Origin: Caulobacter sp.
GTDB taxonomy: Bacteria; Pseudomonadota; Alphaproteobacteria; Caulobacterales; Caulobacteraceae
Assembly (NCBI GenBank): GCA_030645575.1
Contig: JAUSMJ010000027.1
Coordinates: forward strand, 62,001 to 126,000
Reading direction: 5' to 3'
DNA: 64,000 bases
The translations under genes and the position numbers were made by a program. This document shows positions 43,270-50,881 of the stretch, piece after piece (position 1 is the first letter of the stretch; each line of letters begins with the position of its first letter). The notes under the pieces are model-generated. The model was not told where the DNA came from. It was given only the letters and a program-made list of their open reading frames with translations, and made no database searches.

Positions 43270-43338
43270 GGTCCTTGCTCCTGTTGGGACAGCCGGTCAG
43301 GCCGACAGGCCTGACCGGTGTCGGTTTGCTGCCAGGGG

Positions 43339-44115
43339 TCAGCTACGCGGGGCGGAGCGGATCATTTCCAGCGTCGTCCGGGTGTCGGCGACGTGGCTGG
43401 CGATCATGCGGAAGTTGGCCATGGCGGCGCCGTAGCCATCGAGTTCCGGAAGCTGCGCCGCGGCGGTGGCGTCCGAAACGACCATCACCTCGAACCCCTG
43501 CTCGACGAGCTCGCGCATGTGCGACTCGGTGCACAGGTTCGCCGACATCCCCGCGAGGATCACCTTGGTGACGCCGCGCTTGCGCAGCTGCAGGACCAGG
43601 TCGTTGGTTTCGGGGCCGTAGACCTTGTGCGGGCTGGTGACGATGGTCTGGCCGTCATTGATGTAGCGCTTGTATTGCTCCAGCCAGTCGGCGCCCGAGC
43701 CGGCGAAGCCCTCGGTGGTCAGCGCGCCCTTGCGGTCGAACATGCCGATCTTGTGCATCAGCGTCTCGAGCGCGCCTTCAAAGCGCCACCCGTGATCGGT
43801 CGGGTAGTAGTAGTGCGGCGAAACGAACACCGGCATGCCCGACGCCTTGGCGGTCGCGAAGAGTTCGTCGATATGCCCGACGGTTCCATTGGCGACGACA
43901 TTCTTGCCGACAACGCCCCAGGCGACGCCCTTGGGGCTGAGGAAGTCGTTCTGGGGATCGGTGATCACCAGGGCCGTCTGCCCCTGGACAACTTCGAACC
44001 CCGGGTCCGGCAGCCCGTCCGCAACGGCGGCCGTTCCCATACCCACGGCCACCAGCAGGATGGCGGCCGCCACGCACAGGGCCGATTGAACCCGTGCGGT
44101 TGAAAGGTGTTTCAT
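43339..44115 (-). CDS. Exported isochorismatase-family cysteine hydrolase
   Basis: 258 aa from the ATG at 44115 (AAGGAGAA upstream); 30 upstream codons in frame contain the operators and are not used. A signal peptide starts MKHLSTARVQSALCVAAAIL with cleavage near AAVADG, unusual because isochorismatase-like hydrolases are normally cytoplasmic. The triad is visible: Asp in ALVITDPQNDFLSP, Lys in the YGPETND region (HKVYGP), and Cys in GMSANLCTESHMREL. The reaction is probably hydrolysis of a C-N or vinyl-ether bond; the substrate is unknown. Two ACCGATCGGT operators lie upstream. Confidence 0.88.
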   Translation of the reverse strand: MKHLSTARVQSALCVAAAILLVAVGMGTAAVADGLPDPGFEVVQGQTALVITDPQNDFLSPKGVAWGVVGKNVVANGTVGHIDELFATAKASGMPVFVSPHYYYPTDHGWRFEGALETLMHKIGMFDRKGALTTEGFAGSGADWLEQYKRYINDGQTIVTSPHKVYGPETNDLVLQLRKRGVTKVILAGMSANLCTESHMRELVEQGFEVMVVSDATAAAQLPELDGYGAAMANFRMIASHVADTRTTLEMIRSAPRS

Positions 44116-44166
44116 GTGATTCTCCTTGGAAGGCTTGAACTCTTGCGCGGCGTGCGCATAGATGGT

Positions 44167-44205
44167 GTACCGATCGGTACTCATTAGGTGTACCGATCGG
44201 TGCAC
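44167..44205. promoter_or_regulatory. Pair of TetR-type operators (ACCGATCGGT)
   Basis: GTACCGATCGGTAC at 44167-44180 is a perfect 14-bp palindrome. GTGTACCGATCGGTGCAC at 44188-44205 is a near-perfect one, 20 bp centre to centre. They lie between the isochorismatase and TetR genes, which are divergent, so they fit autoregulation by the TetR at 44311. The half-sites abut, unlike the N4-spaced sites near 41.5 and 45.5 kb. Confidence 0.75.
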
Positions 44206-44310
44206 CCTGTCAAGCGCTGCCGGAGCGATGCTCGAAACAGATCCGCAAATGCTTGATTGATATAGGATTTTTTAGAATGTGGTTTGGCTCTGCCGTGATC
44301 GGATCGTGAA

Positions 44311-44880
44311 ATGCGACCAACCAAGCGTGACGAACTCGTGCACAGGGCAACGGACATCTTCTACCGGAACGGCTTTCAGGCGTCCGGGATGGACATGCTT
44401 GTCGCCGAGACCGGGATTTCGAAAACGTCGATCTACAAGCACTTCAGGACGAAGGAAGATCTGATCCTCGCCACCCTGCAATGGCGGGACGAGCACATCC
44501 GCGGCTGGCTGTTTCGGCGAATGAAGGAGCTCGGCTCCACGCCACGCGAACAGCTCATCGCCATGTTCGACGCGCTGGGCGAATGGTTCAGCGAGCCGAC
44601 CTTTCGCGGCTGCATGTTCGCCAAGGCGACCTCCGAGTACCAGGACGCCGACCATCCGATAAATCGCCAGGCCGCCGGGCACGTCGAAAAACTGACGGAC
44701 GGCATCCGCGAGCTCGCCGAGCAGGCCGGATTGCCGGACCCCGCGACGCTGGCCCGGCAGCTCACGCTGTTGAAAGAGGGCGCCGTCGTGCTCGCGATGC
44801 TTGGCCACACGAGCAGCCCCGCGCGGGACGCGAAGGCCGTGGCCGTCAGACTCCTGTCCGATCCCGAGGCGCCCGGCTGA
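44311..44880 (+). CDS. TetR/AcrR-family transcriptional regulator
   Basis: 189 aa. N-terminal HTH at residues 5-50: RDELVHRATDIFYRNGFQAS, GMDMLVAETGISKTSIYKHF, RTKEDLILATLQ. The C-terminal helical ligand-binding domain contains FRGCMFAKATSEYQDADHPI, with a Cys that could sense electrophiles. It is divergent from the isochorismatase operon with two ACCGATCGGT sites between them, so repression of that operon is likely. Confidence 0.92.
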   Translation: MRPTKRDELVHRATDIFYRNGFQASGMDMLVAETGISKTSIYKHFRTKEDLILATLQWRDEHIRGWLFRRMKELGSTPREQLIAMFDALGEWFSEPTFRGCMFAKATSEYQDADHPINRQAAGHVEKLTDGIRELAEQAGLPDPATLARQLTLLKEGAVVLAMLGHTSSPARDAKAVAVRLLSDPEAPG

Positions 44881-44882
44881 CG

Positions 44883-45452
44883 TCAGCCGGCGCCCAGCAG
44901 CTCCTGGGGAAGCGCTTTCAGGAACTCACGGAAGGGCCGCGTGTCGCCCGTTCCGCGTGACAGGACCAGGCTTCCCTGCAACAGGACCACGCCACGCTCG
45001 GCGCGCGCCCTGGCCGGCGCCTCGTCCAGGCCCGCATCGACCAGGGTCATGGTCAGCGCGCTGATCCAGGCCTCGAACGTCTGCCTGATGAGCCCGGTGA
45101 ATGGTCCTTCGTGAATGTGGGCCGAAGACAGCAGGTTCAGGAGGCACGCCTGCCTGCCGCCGGAATAGAATTCGTCGAGCTTCCCGATCATCCGGCCGAT
45201 CCGTTCAGCCGGCGAGCCACTGTCCCTGAGGGGCGCCAGAACGTTGGCCTCGAGCCAGGTTCCGGCCGCCTCCAGCACTTCGCGCGCCATCTGCTCCTTG
45301 CCGTCCGGAAAGCGGTGGTAGAGGCTCGCCCGCTTCAGCCCCGTCACCCTGGACAGAACCGTCAGCGTCGCGCCTTCAAAGCCGAACTCGCGAAACGCGG
45401 CGCTCAGCCGGGCCATCAGGTCCGCTTCATCGATCGACGCCTTGCGGCCCAC
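44883..45452 (-). CDS. TetR/AcrR-family transcriptional regulator
   Basis: 189 aa. HTH: DEADLMARLSAAFREFGFEG, ATLTVLSRVTGLKRASLYHR, FPDGKEQMAREVLEAAG. The C-terminal domain includes GGRQACLLNLLSSAHIHEGP with a Cys near the ligand pocket, and reads as the DUF6-like C-terminal type of small TetRs. An ACCGACCGTTCGGT site lies 86 bp upstream of its start, the same class as the sites between dsrE and GST. Convergent with the other TetR gene by two bases. The inferred targets are itself, dsrE and the GST gene. Confidence 0.92.
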   Translation of the reverse strand: MGRKASIDEADLMARLSAAFREFGFEGATLTVLSRVTGLKRASLYHRFPDGKEQMAREVLEAAGTWLEANVLAPLRDSGSPAERIGRMIGKLDEFYSGGRQACLLNLLSSAHIHEGPFTGLIRQTFEAWISALTMTLVDAGLDEAPARARAERGVVLLQGSLVLSRGTGDTRPFREFLKALPQELLGAG

Positions 45453-45537
45453 GGGTGCTCCTGGTCTTTCGGCTCAGCCTGCCGAGCGGATGGCCAAGGC
45501 TCGACGGACACGCGCCGCCTGGGCCGGTTTTTCTTTT

Positions 45538-45551
45538 ACCGACCGTTCGGT
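45538..45551. promoter_or_regulatory. TetR-type operator (ACCGA-N4-TCGGT) upstream of the second TetR gene
   Basis: ACCGACCGTTCGGT, 86 bp before the TetR ATG at 45452 and just beyond the stop of the AraC gene. Same half-sites and spacing as the sites near 41.5 kb, consistent with autoregulation. Confidence 0.68.
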
Positions 45552-45556
45552 TAGCG

Positions 45557-46462
45557 TCAAGCGGTGGCGGCGATGCGCCGGCGGAACGCGTCGGGCGGCT
45601 GCCCGTGCTGGTCCCTGAATGTTCTGGTGAAGTAGGTGCGGCTGTCATAACCCACCGCCGCCGCGATGCGCTTTATCGGCCAGTCCGTCGTCGCCAGCAG
45701 TTCCGCCGCCCGCCTCATCCGGATGGCCCGGAGTAGTTCGATCGGCCCGCCTCCGTAGGCGGCGCGGAAACGGGCGGCGAACGTCGCGCGGCTCATGCCG
45801 GCCAGCCCGGCCAGGGAGTCCACGGTGTGCTCCCGCCCTGGCTGGTCCAGCATGGCCCTCAAGGCGCTCCACAGCGCCTCATCAGACAGCCCCTTCATCC
45901 AGACGAGGGATTGGTCGCCGGCCAGAAGTCGGCGGCGAAGCAGCAGGATGACGCACTGGAGCAACAGACTCCGCGCCAGCGCGCGCGTGCCGATGGTCGG
46001 AGACGCCAGTTCCGCGACAAGGTCCTCCAGGGCGCCGCGCACCCGGTCGCCGGGGTCCAGATGCTCGACCAGCGGCGCGCGGAGCAGATCCATGGCCCCG
46101 CCAAGACCGCGGTAGACGATCCCCACTCGCCCACAGATCGCCGCCAAGACCCCGTCGCCGTCGCCTGCCCGGACGTGCTCGATGGAAATCTCCAGCGGAC
46201 GGCAGGCCGGCAGTGTCCCCAGCCCCGTTCCAGACCCGTGGAGACTGTGCGCGGCGAAGGCCGGCACCAGGACAACCGTGCCGGGGCGGGTGGGAATGGG
46301 GGGCCAGCCATCGACGGTGACCCTGCCTTCGCCGGCGACCACATAGTGCAGGACGGCCTGGGGTCTGCACCCGAGCCCCAGCGACGCCTCGCCCCTGATC
46401 TCACACAGGGCGAACGGCTCGAGCGACACATCGACGGCGTCAAGAACGGTGTCCAGGATCAT
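45557..46462 (-). CDS. AraC-family transcriptional regulator
   Basis: 301 aa from the ATG at 46462 (MILDTVLDAVDVSLEPFALC); 26 upstream in-frame codons, with an ATG at 46504, are an alternative because no spaced ribosome binding site is visible. The N-terminal cupin_6 domain has VLHYVVAGEGRVTVDGWPPI and PGTVVLVPAFAAHSL. The C-terminal double HTH has VDSLAGLAGMSRATFAARFR and IKRIAAAVGYDSRTYFTRTF, then DQHGQPPDAFRRR. It may respond to small aromatic or oxidative ligands; the target is unknown, perhaps the divergent membrane-protein gene. Confidence 0.9.
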   Translation of the reverse strand: MILDTVLDAVDVSLEPFALCEIRGEASLGLGCRPQAVLHYVVAGEGRVTVDGWPPIPTRPGTVVLVPAFAAHSLHGSGTGLGTLPACRPLEISIEHVRAGDGDGVLAAICGRVGIVYRGLGGAMDLLRAPLVEHLDPGDRVRGALEDLVAELASPTIGTRALARSLLLQCVILLLRRRLLAGDQSLVWMKGLSDEALWSALRAMLDQPGREHTVDSLAGLAGMSRATFAARFRAAYGGGPIELLRAIRMRRAAELLATTDWPIKRIAAAVGYDSRTYFTRTFRDQHGQPPDAFRRRIAATA

Positions 46463-46691
46463 CCCCCTCGCATAGACGGGGCCAGGTCCGCCCCGGACAG
46501 ACATCCGGCCCGAGAAGACACATCCCGGACGATAAGGCACAACAACACAGTCACCTTTGGAATTGAAATGAACTTGAAGACGCGCGTCGTCGCGCTCTGG
46601 GCGATCCAGTGCGTGGCGCCCCGCGCGTCACGGCCCCGCAGAACGGACTTCGGATCGCCCACGCCGGCTGATCGTGATTGGAGACGCCACG

Positions 46692-47090
46692 ATGTTCGCC
46701 AGGCTGCTTGTCACATTCGGGCTGCTGATCTTTGGCTTGCTGTTGCCGCTCCTCGAAATCGGCGACACCCATGTCTTCAATCCCGACTGGCCGCCGCATG
46801 CCCGATTGCACGAGGTCTGGCAGCTGGTGACCAACAGCAGCCTGGCGATCATGGGTCTCTGGCTGGTCTGGGCCAGGGGTCGGATCATCATGGCCGGCGC
46901 AATCGGCCTGTGCGTCATGGGCGGCGTCGTGATCGCTCACCTGATCGAGGCCCGGTACGGCGGCGCACTGGTCTATTCGGGCGGGCCGAGCCTCGCCCTT
47001 TTCGGAATTTCCGCGGCGTTTCTCATTCCGCTCGCGGCGATGTCGTCCTTCGTTCTGGCCATGATCCTGGGCCGCCGATCGGCCGGCTGA
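46692..47090 (+). CDS. Small four-helix membrane protein
   Basis: 132 aa from the ATG at 46692 (GGAG upstream), with four hydrophobic segments: FARLLVTFGLLIFGLLLPLL, LVTNSSLAIMGLWLVWARGR, IIMAGAIGLCVMGGVVIAHL and ALFGISAAFLIPLAAMSSFV. A His/Asp pair sits in GDTHVFNPDWPPHARLHEVW. I recognise it only as a small uncharacterised inner-membrane family. It is separated from the next gene by the C16 tract. Confidence 0.75.
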   Translation: MFARLLVTFGLLIFGLLLPLLEIGDTHVFNPDWPPHARLHEVWQLVTNSSLAIMGLWLVWARGRIIMAGAIGLCVMGGVVIAHLIEARYGGALVYSGGPSLALFGISAAFLIPLAAMSSFVLAMILGRRSAG

Positions 47091-47097
47091 CGCTGTG

Positions 47098-47113
47098 CCC
47101 CCCCCCCCCCCCC
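47098..47113. repeat. Poly-C tract (16 C)
   Basis: Sixteen consecutive C lie seven bases after the stop of the membrane-protein gene and 26 bp before the ATG of the secreted-protein gene. It is the only such homopolymer in the window. Length changes would alter promoter spacing or the leader of the next message. Confidence 0.9.
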
Positions 47114-47139
47114 TCGTTCCCAACCAACGGACTCTCGTC

Positions 47140-47448
47140 ATGAACCGCTATCCGACCCGACTTGTTCTCGCCGCGACGCTCTCGGCGGTCTTTTCCATTG
47201 GCGTCGCCGCCGCGGTGGAGCCCGCGCCCGCGGCCTCGCCCGCCCCTGCCGCCGTGGCGGCCCCGCCCGCGAAGGCCGACCCGAATCAGCGAATCTGCAA
47301 GACAGCGCCCGTGATCGGCAGGCGCGTCCCGAGCCGCACCTGCATGACCCGCGCGGAGTGGGAAGAACGCGCCCGCATCGACCGGCAAGACCTTGAGGCC
47401 GCGCAGCGCTCCGGCCTGGCAGTCTGCGGCACCAAGCCGTGCAACTGA
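47140..47448 (+). CDS. Small secreted Cys-containing protein
   Basis: 102 aa from the ATG at 47140 (the frame continues upstream through the poly-C but without a credible start). The signal peptide reads RLVLAATLSAVFSIGVAAA. An Ala/Pro-rich linker follows (PAPAASPAPAAVAAPPAKAD). The compact end has four Cys: RICKTAPVIGRRVPSRTCMT, RAEWEERARIDRQDLEAAQR, LAVCGTKPCN. This pattern recurs in small unnamed periplasmic proteins of Caulobacterales and sphingomonads; no function is known. Confidence 0.75.
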   Translation: MNRYPTRLVLAATLSAVFSIGVAAAVEPAPAASPAPAAVAAPPAKADPNQRICKTAPVIGRRVPSRTCMTRAEWEERARIDRQDLEAAQRSGLAVCGTKPCN

Positions 47449-47569
47449 CTTGATTCCGGCGGTCGGTCGCTCACCGCCGGGTGCACGAGAATCGGGCGCG
47501 CGCCCGATGACCGCTTGAGGCCGGCCGCCGAGCCGCCTATCAGCCTCCTCGCAGCGTGAGGAACCTGGC

Positions 47570-48022
47570 ATGGACGGCGGCAACGAGATCTCCAGCGGAC
47601 CACGACTGACGACCGAAGGCCCCTGGGCCGGCTGGCGTAGCTGGGACGGCGATCCGTTTGAGACCCAATCGGGTCCCTACTACTTCCGCCGGGAAGAGGG
47701 CGGCGCGACGCGCTGCGCCTTCCGCGCCGAGCGCAAGCACATGAACGGCGGCGGCTTCATGCACGGCGGCTGCATGATGACCTTCGCCGACTTCGCCCTG
47801 TTCGCCCTGGCCCACGAGCATCTCGAGGGCAGCCACGCGGTGACCGTCAGCCTGAACGGCGAGTTCGTCGGACCGGCGCACGAGGGTGACCTGGTCGAGG
47901 CGACCGGCGAGGTGGTCAAGGCCGGCAAGTCGATGGTCTTCATCCGCGGCCTGATCTCCACCGAAGGGTCGCCGATGATGAGCTTCTCGGGCGTGATCAA
48001 GAAGGTCGCGCGGCGGCTCTGA
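47570..48022 (+). CDS. PaaI-family hotdog-fold thioesterase
   Basis: 150 aa. The hotdog core is visible: RAERKHMNGGGFMHGGCMMT, FADFALFALAHEHLEGSHAV, VSLNGEFVGPAHEGDLVEAT, EVVKAGKSMVFIRGLIS. The HGG segment with the preceding Asn and the Asp in FADFAL match PaaI/4HBT-like acyl-CoA thioesterases. The substrate is unknown. The adjacent GNAT gene begins one base after its stop, suggesting an operon. Confidence 0.9.
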   Translation: MDGGNEISSGPRLTTEGPWAGWRSWDGDPFETQSGPYYFRREEGGATRCAFRAERKHMNGGGFMHGGCMMTFADFALFALAHEHLEGSHAVTVSLNGEFVGPAHEGDLVEATGEVVKAGKSMVFIRGLISTEGSPMMSFSGVIKKVARRL

Positions 48023-48023
48023 C

Positions 48024-48527
48024 ATGGCGCTCGAACCGGCCACGCCAGAGGACATTCCGGCGATCATCGCCATCGAGACTATCCCCGGCTACGAGGTCTT
48101 CATCAGCTCGTGGTCGGCCCGGGAGCATGCCGCCGGCATGGCGTCCCTGGATGTCGCCCATCTGGTCTGGCGAGAGCACGGCATGGTCGCCGCTTTCGCG
48201 ATCCTGGAGAAGCTGACCGACCCCAATCGCATCGTGCTGGTCCGGCGCCTGGGCGCGGCGCGGACGGACACCGGCCTCGGGCGCCGGTTCATCCCGGCCT
48301 TGATGGACCGGGTGTTCGAGACGACCCACTGCAACCGCCTGGAACTCGGCGTCTCCGAGGAAAACCCGCGCGCCCAGCGGGTCTATCACCGCGAGGGGTT
48401 CCACTACGAAGGGACCAAGCGCGAGATCCATCGCCATGAGGATGGCCGCTACGTCTCCTCGCTGACCTTCTCGATCCTGCGTCGGGAGTGGGAAGCACTG
48501 CCCCGCCGCCGGATGACCGAGATTTAA
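48024..48527 (+). CDS. GNAT-family N-acetyltransferase
   Basis: 167 aa. GNAT fold: EPATPEDIPAIIAIETIPGY, HLVWREHGMVAAFAILEKLT, the acetyl-CoA-binding LGAARTDTGLGRRFIPALMD (the Q/R-x-x-G-x-G/A motif A is modified), LGVSEENPRAQRVYHREGFH and YEGTKREIHRHEDGRYVSSL. The RimI/RimJ-like pattern suggests protein or small-molecule N-acetylation. Starts one base after the thioesterase stop. Confidence 0.9.
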   Translation: MALEPATPEDIPAIIAIETIPGYEVFISSWSAREHAAGMASLDVAHLVWREHGMVAAFAILEKLTDPNRIVLVRRLGAARTDTGLGRRFIPALMDRVFETTHCNRLELGVSEENPRAQRVYHREGFHYEGTKREIHRHEDGRYVSSLTFSILRREWEALPRRRMTEI

Positions 48528-48601
48528 TGCAGGTGACACAAGGTTAACTGGGCTTGGCGTCCGCCCTCGGCGACACCATCTCTCGCTCAAGAGGGATGAC
48601 G

Positions 48602-48697
48602 ATGAAAAACCTGATAGTCCTTGCGATTTCCGCCGCCAGCGCGCTCAGCGCCATCTGGCTGCTGGTCGCCGTGCCGACCGTGCACAGCCTGGCTTGA
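48602..48697 (+). CDS. 31-residue hydrophobic membrane peptide
   Basis: The ATG at 48602 (an alternative at 48596) has AGAGGG spaced eight bases upstream. The peptide begins MKNLIVLAISAASALSAIWL and is a single transmembrane segment with VAVPTVHSLA at the end. It stops four bases before the 3' end of the convergent GST gene. It is too short for ordinary gene calling. No family recognised; similar single-helix peptides are common and their roles mostly unknown. Confidence 0.5.
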   Translation: MKNLIVLAISAASALSAIWLLVAVPTVHSLA

Positions 48698-48701
48698 GGG
48701 T

Positions 48702-49331
48702 TTACGCCGCCACCGTGCCGGCCAGCGCCGCCGGACGGGCCATCATCGCCTGATACCAGCGCGTGGCGTTGGCCATCTCCTCGGGGATGGCGAACTTCGC
48801 CATGCGCGAAAAGTCGATCGCGGTGGCGGCCAGGATGTCGGCCATGGTGATCCGGTCGCCGGCGATGAACGGGCTCTCGGCCAGCCGCCGGTCGAGGAAC
48901 TTGATCGTGCGCGTGGCGCCGGCGCGGTTGCTCTCGGCGATCTCGGGGATCTGCTTTTCCAGCGCGGCCAGGGCCGGGTGGCTGTGGCGCACGGCCATCA
49001 TCAGCGGCGTGGCCAGCATCATCTCGGTGCGGCGGGACCACATCTCGATGACCGCCGTCTCCTTCGGATCGCGGCCGAACATGTTGGGTTCGGGGAACAC
49101 GCTCTCCAGATAGCGGCAGATGGCCACCGACTCGGTGATCGCCGTCCCGTCGTCCATCTCCAGCATCGGCACATTGGCCAGGCCCGCCTTTGACAGATAG
49201 TCCGGCTGGCGGTGCTCGCCCTTGAAGATGCTGACGTCGATGATCTCGACCTGGTCCTCCGCGCCCTTCTCGGCCAGGAACCAGCGCACCCGCCGCGGAT
49301 TGGGCGCCCTCAGGCTGTCGTAGAGTTTCAT
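48702..49331 (-). CDS. Glutathione S-transferase
   Basis: 209 aa from the ATG at 49331 (MKLYDSLRAPNPRRVRWFLA); upstream codons in frame are shadow. The thioredoxin-like domain has SRAP-type NPRRVRWFLAEKG, LSKAGLANVPMLEMDDG with cis-Pro, and AITESVAICRYLESVFPEPN with the glutathione Glu-Ser pair. The helical domain contains FIAGDRITMADILAATAIDF. It resembles the theta/beta-type GSTs widespread in alphaproteobacteria. Substrate unknown. Confidence 0.92.
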   Translation of the reverse strand: MKLYDSLRAPNPRRVRWFLAEKGAEDQVEIIDVSIFKGEHRQPDYLSKAGLANVPMLEMDDGTAITESVAICRYLESVFPEPNMFGRDPKETAVIEMWSRRTEMMLATPLMMAVRHSHPALAALEKQIPEIAESNRAGATRTIKFLDRRLAESPFIAGDRITMADILAATAIDFSRMAKFAIPEEMANATRWYQAMMARPAALAGTVAA

Positions 49332-49354
49332 GCGTCCGCTCGTCCTTCCGAATT

Positions 49355-50683
49355 CTACCCGCCGAACAGCATGGCCGGCATCAGCCCGACCAGCGAGGCG
49401 GTCAGGCAGGTGGCCAGGAAACCGGCCAGCATCGCCTTCCACACCATGCCCATCACTTCATGGCGCCGCGTCGGCACGAGCACGCCGTAGCCGGCGACGT
49501 TGATGCCGACCGAGGCGATGTTGGCGAAGCCGCACAGGGCGTAGGTCATGATCATCCGGCTGCGTTCGCTGAGCGCCTCGGGCGGCAGCGCGCTCATTTT
49601 GATGAAGGCGGTGAACTCGGTCAGCACCAGCTTCGTGCCCAGCAGCAGGCCGCCCGTCGGCGCCTCGCTCCACGGCAGGCCCAGCGCATAGGCCACGGGC
49701 GCGAACAGCGCGCCCAGGCCCCGCTCGATGCTCATCGGCGCGCCCAGGACCGGTGGCAGGGCGGCCAGGATCAGGTCGGCCATGGCGATCAGGGCGACAA
49801 ACACAATCAGCGTCGCGCCGACGTTCATCACGATGGTCAGGCCGTCGTTGGTGCCCTTGATCAGCGCATCGACCGAGCTGTCATAGCGCTTGTCCTCGGC
49901 CTCCAGCAGGCTGTCGTCGGCCTCGGCCGGATCGGACGGGATGAGGATCCGCGCCAGCAGCACCCCGGCCGGAGCGGAGATGATCGAGGCGGTCAGCACA
50001 TGGGCCGCCGCGTCGGGCAGCACGCCCCGCAGGATCGTCGCATAGGCGACCATGGTCGAGCCGCTGACGCAGGCCATGCCGACCGAGATCAGCATGAACA
50101 ACTCCGACCGCGACAGACGGTCGAGATAGGCGCGGATGAAGATCGGTCCCTCGACCTGGCCCATGAAGATGGTCGCGGCGGTCGCCAGGCCGATTGGCCC
50201 GCGCAGCCCCAGGGTCTTCTGGAACACCAGGCCGAAGCCCTGGGTGATCCATTTGAGGATCTTCCAGTGCCACAGCAGCGCCGACAGGGCGCAGACCACG
50301 AGGATCACCGGCATGACCTGGAAGGCGAAGATGAACACCCCGCCCGGTCCGGTCACCGCGAACGGCTGGTCGCCGCCGGCGAGGAAGCCGAACACGAAGC
50401 TGGTTCCCGCCCGGGTCGCCGTTCCCAGCCCCTCGACCGCGTCGCCGGCCGCCTGCAGCAGGCCCTGGGCGCCGGCGCTCAGCCAGTAGAGCGGGTTGTA
50501 GACGTTCCGCGCCGCGTCCAGCCGCGGCAGGCCAAACAGCAACAGCACCAGGCCAACCTGGACGACCAGCGAACCGATCGCCAGCTTCAGCGGAAAGCGC
50601 TTCCGGTCTTCGGACAGCGCCCAGCAGAGGCCGAGCACGAAGACAACGCCGATCAGGCTCTGGGCGTTGGCGGGCTGGAACAT
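49355..50683 (-). CDS. NupC/CNT concentrative nucleoside transporter
   Basis: 442 aa inner-membrane cation-nucleoside symporter with 8-10 hydrophobic segments. The CNT signatures are present: SLIGVVFVLGLCWALSEDRK, GGVFIFAFQVMPVILVVCAL, FMGQVEGPIFIRAYLDRLSR, ELFMLISVGMACVSGSTMVA, KLVLTEFTAFIKMSALPPEA and TYALCGFANIASVGINVAGY. The GQVEGP and TEF-type segments line the nucleoside site. The S46 peptidase lies upstream across a family-B repeat. Confidence 0.93.
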   Translation of the reverse strand: MFQPANAQSLIGVVFVLGLCWALSEDRKRFPLKLAIGSLVVQVGLVLLLFGLPRLDAARNVYNPLYWLSAGAQGLLQAAGDAVEGLGTATRAGTSFVFGFLAGGDQPFAVTGPGGVFIFAFQVMPVILVVCALSALLWHWKILKWITQGFGLVFQKTLGLRGPIGLATAATIFMGQVEGPIFIRAYLDRLSRSELFMLISVGMACVSGSTMVAYATILRGVLPDAAAHVLTASIISAPAGVLLARILIPSDPAEADDSLLEAEDKRYDSSVDALIKGTNDGLTIVMNVGATLIVFVALIAMADLILAALPPVLGAPMSIERGLGALFAPVAYALGLPWSEAPTGGLLLGTKLVLTEFTAFIKMSALPPEALSERSRMIMTYALCGFANIASVGINVAGYGVLVPTRRHEVMGMVWKAMLAGFLATCLTASLVGLMPAMLFGG

Positions 50684-50762
50684 GAACTCCCCCTTGGCCG
50701 CGAGTCCCCTGCCCGCGCCCGACCGCCCGTTTGACTACGAAGGCGGGCGAACGCGCAAGAGC

Positions 50763-50879
50763 GCGTCCTTCGAGACGCTCGCTTGCGCGCTCGCTCCTCA
50801 GGATGACGAAGAGGGGTGGGCTTCAAAGGTGCTCGTCATGGTGAGGAGCGAGGCCTCGACCGAGCGTCTCGAACCACAC
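50763..50879. repeat. Inverted repeat (family B), inverse orientation
   Basis: Arm 50763-50809 has GCGTCCTTCGAGACGC and CAGGATGACGA; arm 50832-50879 has CTCGTCATGGTGAGG and GCGTCTCGAACCACAC. The arrangement of CCTT/AGG and GGTT/ACC variants is the reverse complement of the copy at 8025, so the same asymmetric element sits here in the opposite orientation. It lies between nupC and the S46 peptidase stop. Confidence 0.86.
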
Positions 50880-50881
50880 AC

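Noticed and set aside
44240-44260. TTGATTGATAT near the TetR promoter as a further FNR box
   Set aside because: Only the left half-site matches; the right half lacks ATCAA/GTCAA.
46568-47143. Frame beginning MNLKTRVVALWAIQ with GGAATTGAA upstream
   Set aside because: The first residues look natural but the rest is shadow of the membrane-protein gene; a remnant or a false start is more likely than a gene.
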